Shown here: positions 5,088 through 5,966 of the stretch, in pieces
Numbering within the stretch: position 1 is the first letter of the stretch
How the letters are laid out: the number at the start of each line of letters is the position of its first letter
Assembly (NCBI GenBank): GCA_937139435.1
Contig: CAKZPX010000193.1
Location: forward strand, 1-5,966
Source: an uncultured bacterium
Lineage (GTDB): Bacteria > Hydrothermota > Tepidihabitantia > Tepidihabitantales > Tepidihabitantaceae
Length of the DNA: 5,966 nucleotides
Direction: 5' to 3'
The notes under the pieces: model-generated
The model's input: the letters and a program-made list of their open reading frames with translations, nothing else
Told to the model about the DNA's origin: nothing
Databases searched by the model: none
Program-made: the position numbers and the translations under genes

Positions 5088-5966
5088 ATGATTTCCAGTC
5101 GTAAGGCAAAAGCGGTCGGTCTTTTTTCTGGTGGTTTAGATAGCATCCTTGCAACCAAATTGATAGTGGAACAGGGTGTAAGTGTTGTTGCCCTGCATTT
5201 TAATATCCCCTTTACCATACCCGGACGCAGACCGGACCAGGAGCAGCTGGAGGCGCTGGCGGCGTTACTGGGTGTGAGTTTAGTCTCGGTGGATGTGGGT
5301 GATGATTATCTGGATATTGTGCGGGCACCACAGTTTGGTTATATACGGGAGATGGCACCCTGTCTTGATTGCCGGGCTTATATGCTCAAGCGCGCAAAGG
5401 ATTTGTTGCAGGAGATAAAGGCGGATTTTGTTTTTACTGGCGAGGTGGTGGGACAGCATCCGCTTTCTCAGAACAAGCGTTCGTTACGGTTGTTAGACAA
5501 GGTTGTCGGACTGGAGGGCAGGGTTTTACGCCCACTTTCCGCCAAGATTCTGGAACCAACAATTCCTGAATTAAGCGGTGCGATCCGGCGGGAACGACTG
5601 CTTGATTTTCACGGACAGAAGCATAGACGGCAGATAAGACTGGCACGAGAGTTTGGTATTGTCACCTATCCAATTCCCGGGAGTGGCTGCTATTTAGCGG
5701 ATAACAATTTTGCCGCCCGGGTGCGAGATGCGATTGCCCACAAAGAACTCTCTTTTTCCGAGATTGAATGGTTACATTATGGACGTCATTTCCGTCTGGC
5801 GAGCGGTGCGAAGGTTGTGATAGGGAGGAACGAAAAGGAGAATGCCGTTTTAGAGAAAATGGCTGGTGAGAACGATGTTGTCTGTTATCCCGTGGAAGTT
5901 ATGGGACCGGTAGTTGTTTTGCGAGCGAAGAAAAAGACTAAAAAGGATATGGAAATTGCTGCACGG
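5088..5966 (+). CDS. PP-loop tRNA thiolation-type ATPase with NFACT-R (DUF814)-like C-terminal region (3' end outside the window)
   Basis: The frame is open for 293 codons to the right edge without a stop. An N-type ATP pyrophosphatase signature SGGLDS stands at 14-19, as in MnmA, ThiI and related enzymes that adenylate a tRNA base before sulfur insertion. Further marks are APCLDCR (90-96) with the pair C92/C95, TGEVVGQHPLSQ (117-128), and GSGCYLAD (198-205) with C201. The second half of the window portion (about 228-279) has YGRHFRL and VVIGRNEKEN, followed by GPVVVLR. This matches the NFACT-R/DUF814 RNA-associated domain that occurs at the end of RqcH-type proteins and fused to some thiouridylases. 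The likely role is thiolation of a tRNA uridine in the cytoplasm; the exact target is unknown. It is not MnmA or canonical ThiI, because the MnmA-type C-terminal domains and the ThiI THUMP domain are not seen. A strong ribosome site and a promoter lie upstream. The Lys-rich stretch at 281-286 may be a linker or tail. Confidence 0.87.
   Translation, partial: MISSRKAKAVGLFSGGLDSILATKLIVEQGVSVVALHFNIPFTIPGRRPDQEQLEALAALLGVSLVSVDVGDDYLDIVRAPQFGYIREMAPCLDCRAYMLKRAKDLLQEIKADFVFTGEVVGQHPLSQNKRSLRLLDKVVGLEGRVLRPLSAKILEPTIPELSGAIRRERLLDFHGQKHRRQIRLAREFGIVTYPIPGSGCYLADNNFAARVRDAIAHKELSFSEIEWLHYGRHFRLASGAKVVIGRNEKENAVLEKMAGENDVVCYPVEVMGPVVVLRAKKKTKKDMEIAAR

Noticed and set aside
5369..5646. Short open frames on both strands (5369-5569 plus, 5434-5646 minus) near the right end
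   Set aside because: Both are shadows of the PP-loop gene, whose motifs run continuously through this stretch in another frame.

Overview
The window reads as a stretch of chromosome from a Gram-negative (two-membrane) bacterium. The evidence is a large protein ending in an outer-membrane beta-barrel of the Omp85/BamA type, and a second gene with a lipoprotein-like signal peptide. Promoters are bacterial sigma-70 in form and Shine-Dalgarno sites precede two genes. The mix of tRNA-modification genes with PD40/TolB-propeller envelope proteins would suit an uncultivated candidate-phylum lineage such as WOR-3, but that placement is an impression of style and was not tested. No mobile element, CRISPR array, tRNA or rRNA is visible.

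Layout. (1) Positions 1-561 hold the C-terminal part of truD, a tRNA pseudouridine-13 synthase cut by the left edge. (2) Its stop codon overlaps (ATGA) the start of a 922-residue envelope protein at 558-3326. This protein carries an HExxH zinc-metalloprotease-like domain, then six PD40/TolB-type propeller blades, then an Omp85-like barrel. (3) Converging on it, with only 7 bp between stops, is a 106-residue minus-strand gene at 3334-3654. It resembles degenerate GIY-YIG-fold proteins with a small Cys/His tail. It has a textbook promoter (TTGACA, 17 bp, TATAAT) and a strong ribosome site. (4) A largely non-coding, AT-rich stretch of about 600 bp (3655-4248) holds that promoter, a GC-rich inverted repeat at 3988-4021, and a TTGACA box just ahead of the next gene. 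(5) Positions 4249-4887 encode a 212-residue putative lipoprotein. (6) A short intergenic stretch carries a small hairpin and a good promoter. (7) From 5088 to the right edge lies a PP-loop sulfurtransferase-like protein with an NFACT-R (DUF814)-like C-terminal region, still open at position 5966.

How the genes relate. Two genes (truD and the PP-loop protein) point to tRNA modification, and two (the protease-propeller-barrel protein and the lipoprotein) point to the cell envelope. Apart from the truD overlap, each gene seems to be its own transcription unit, so a single common pathway is not supported. The most distinctive items are the three-module outer-membrane protein and the PP-loop/NFACT-R fusion with a three-cysteine pattern suggestive of an iron-sulfur thiolation enzyme. 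The small GIY-YIG-like protein, whose catalytic positions look lost, is the third.
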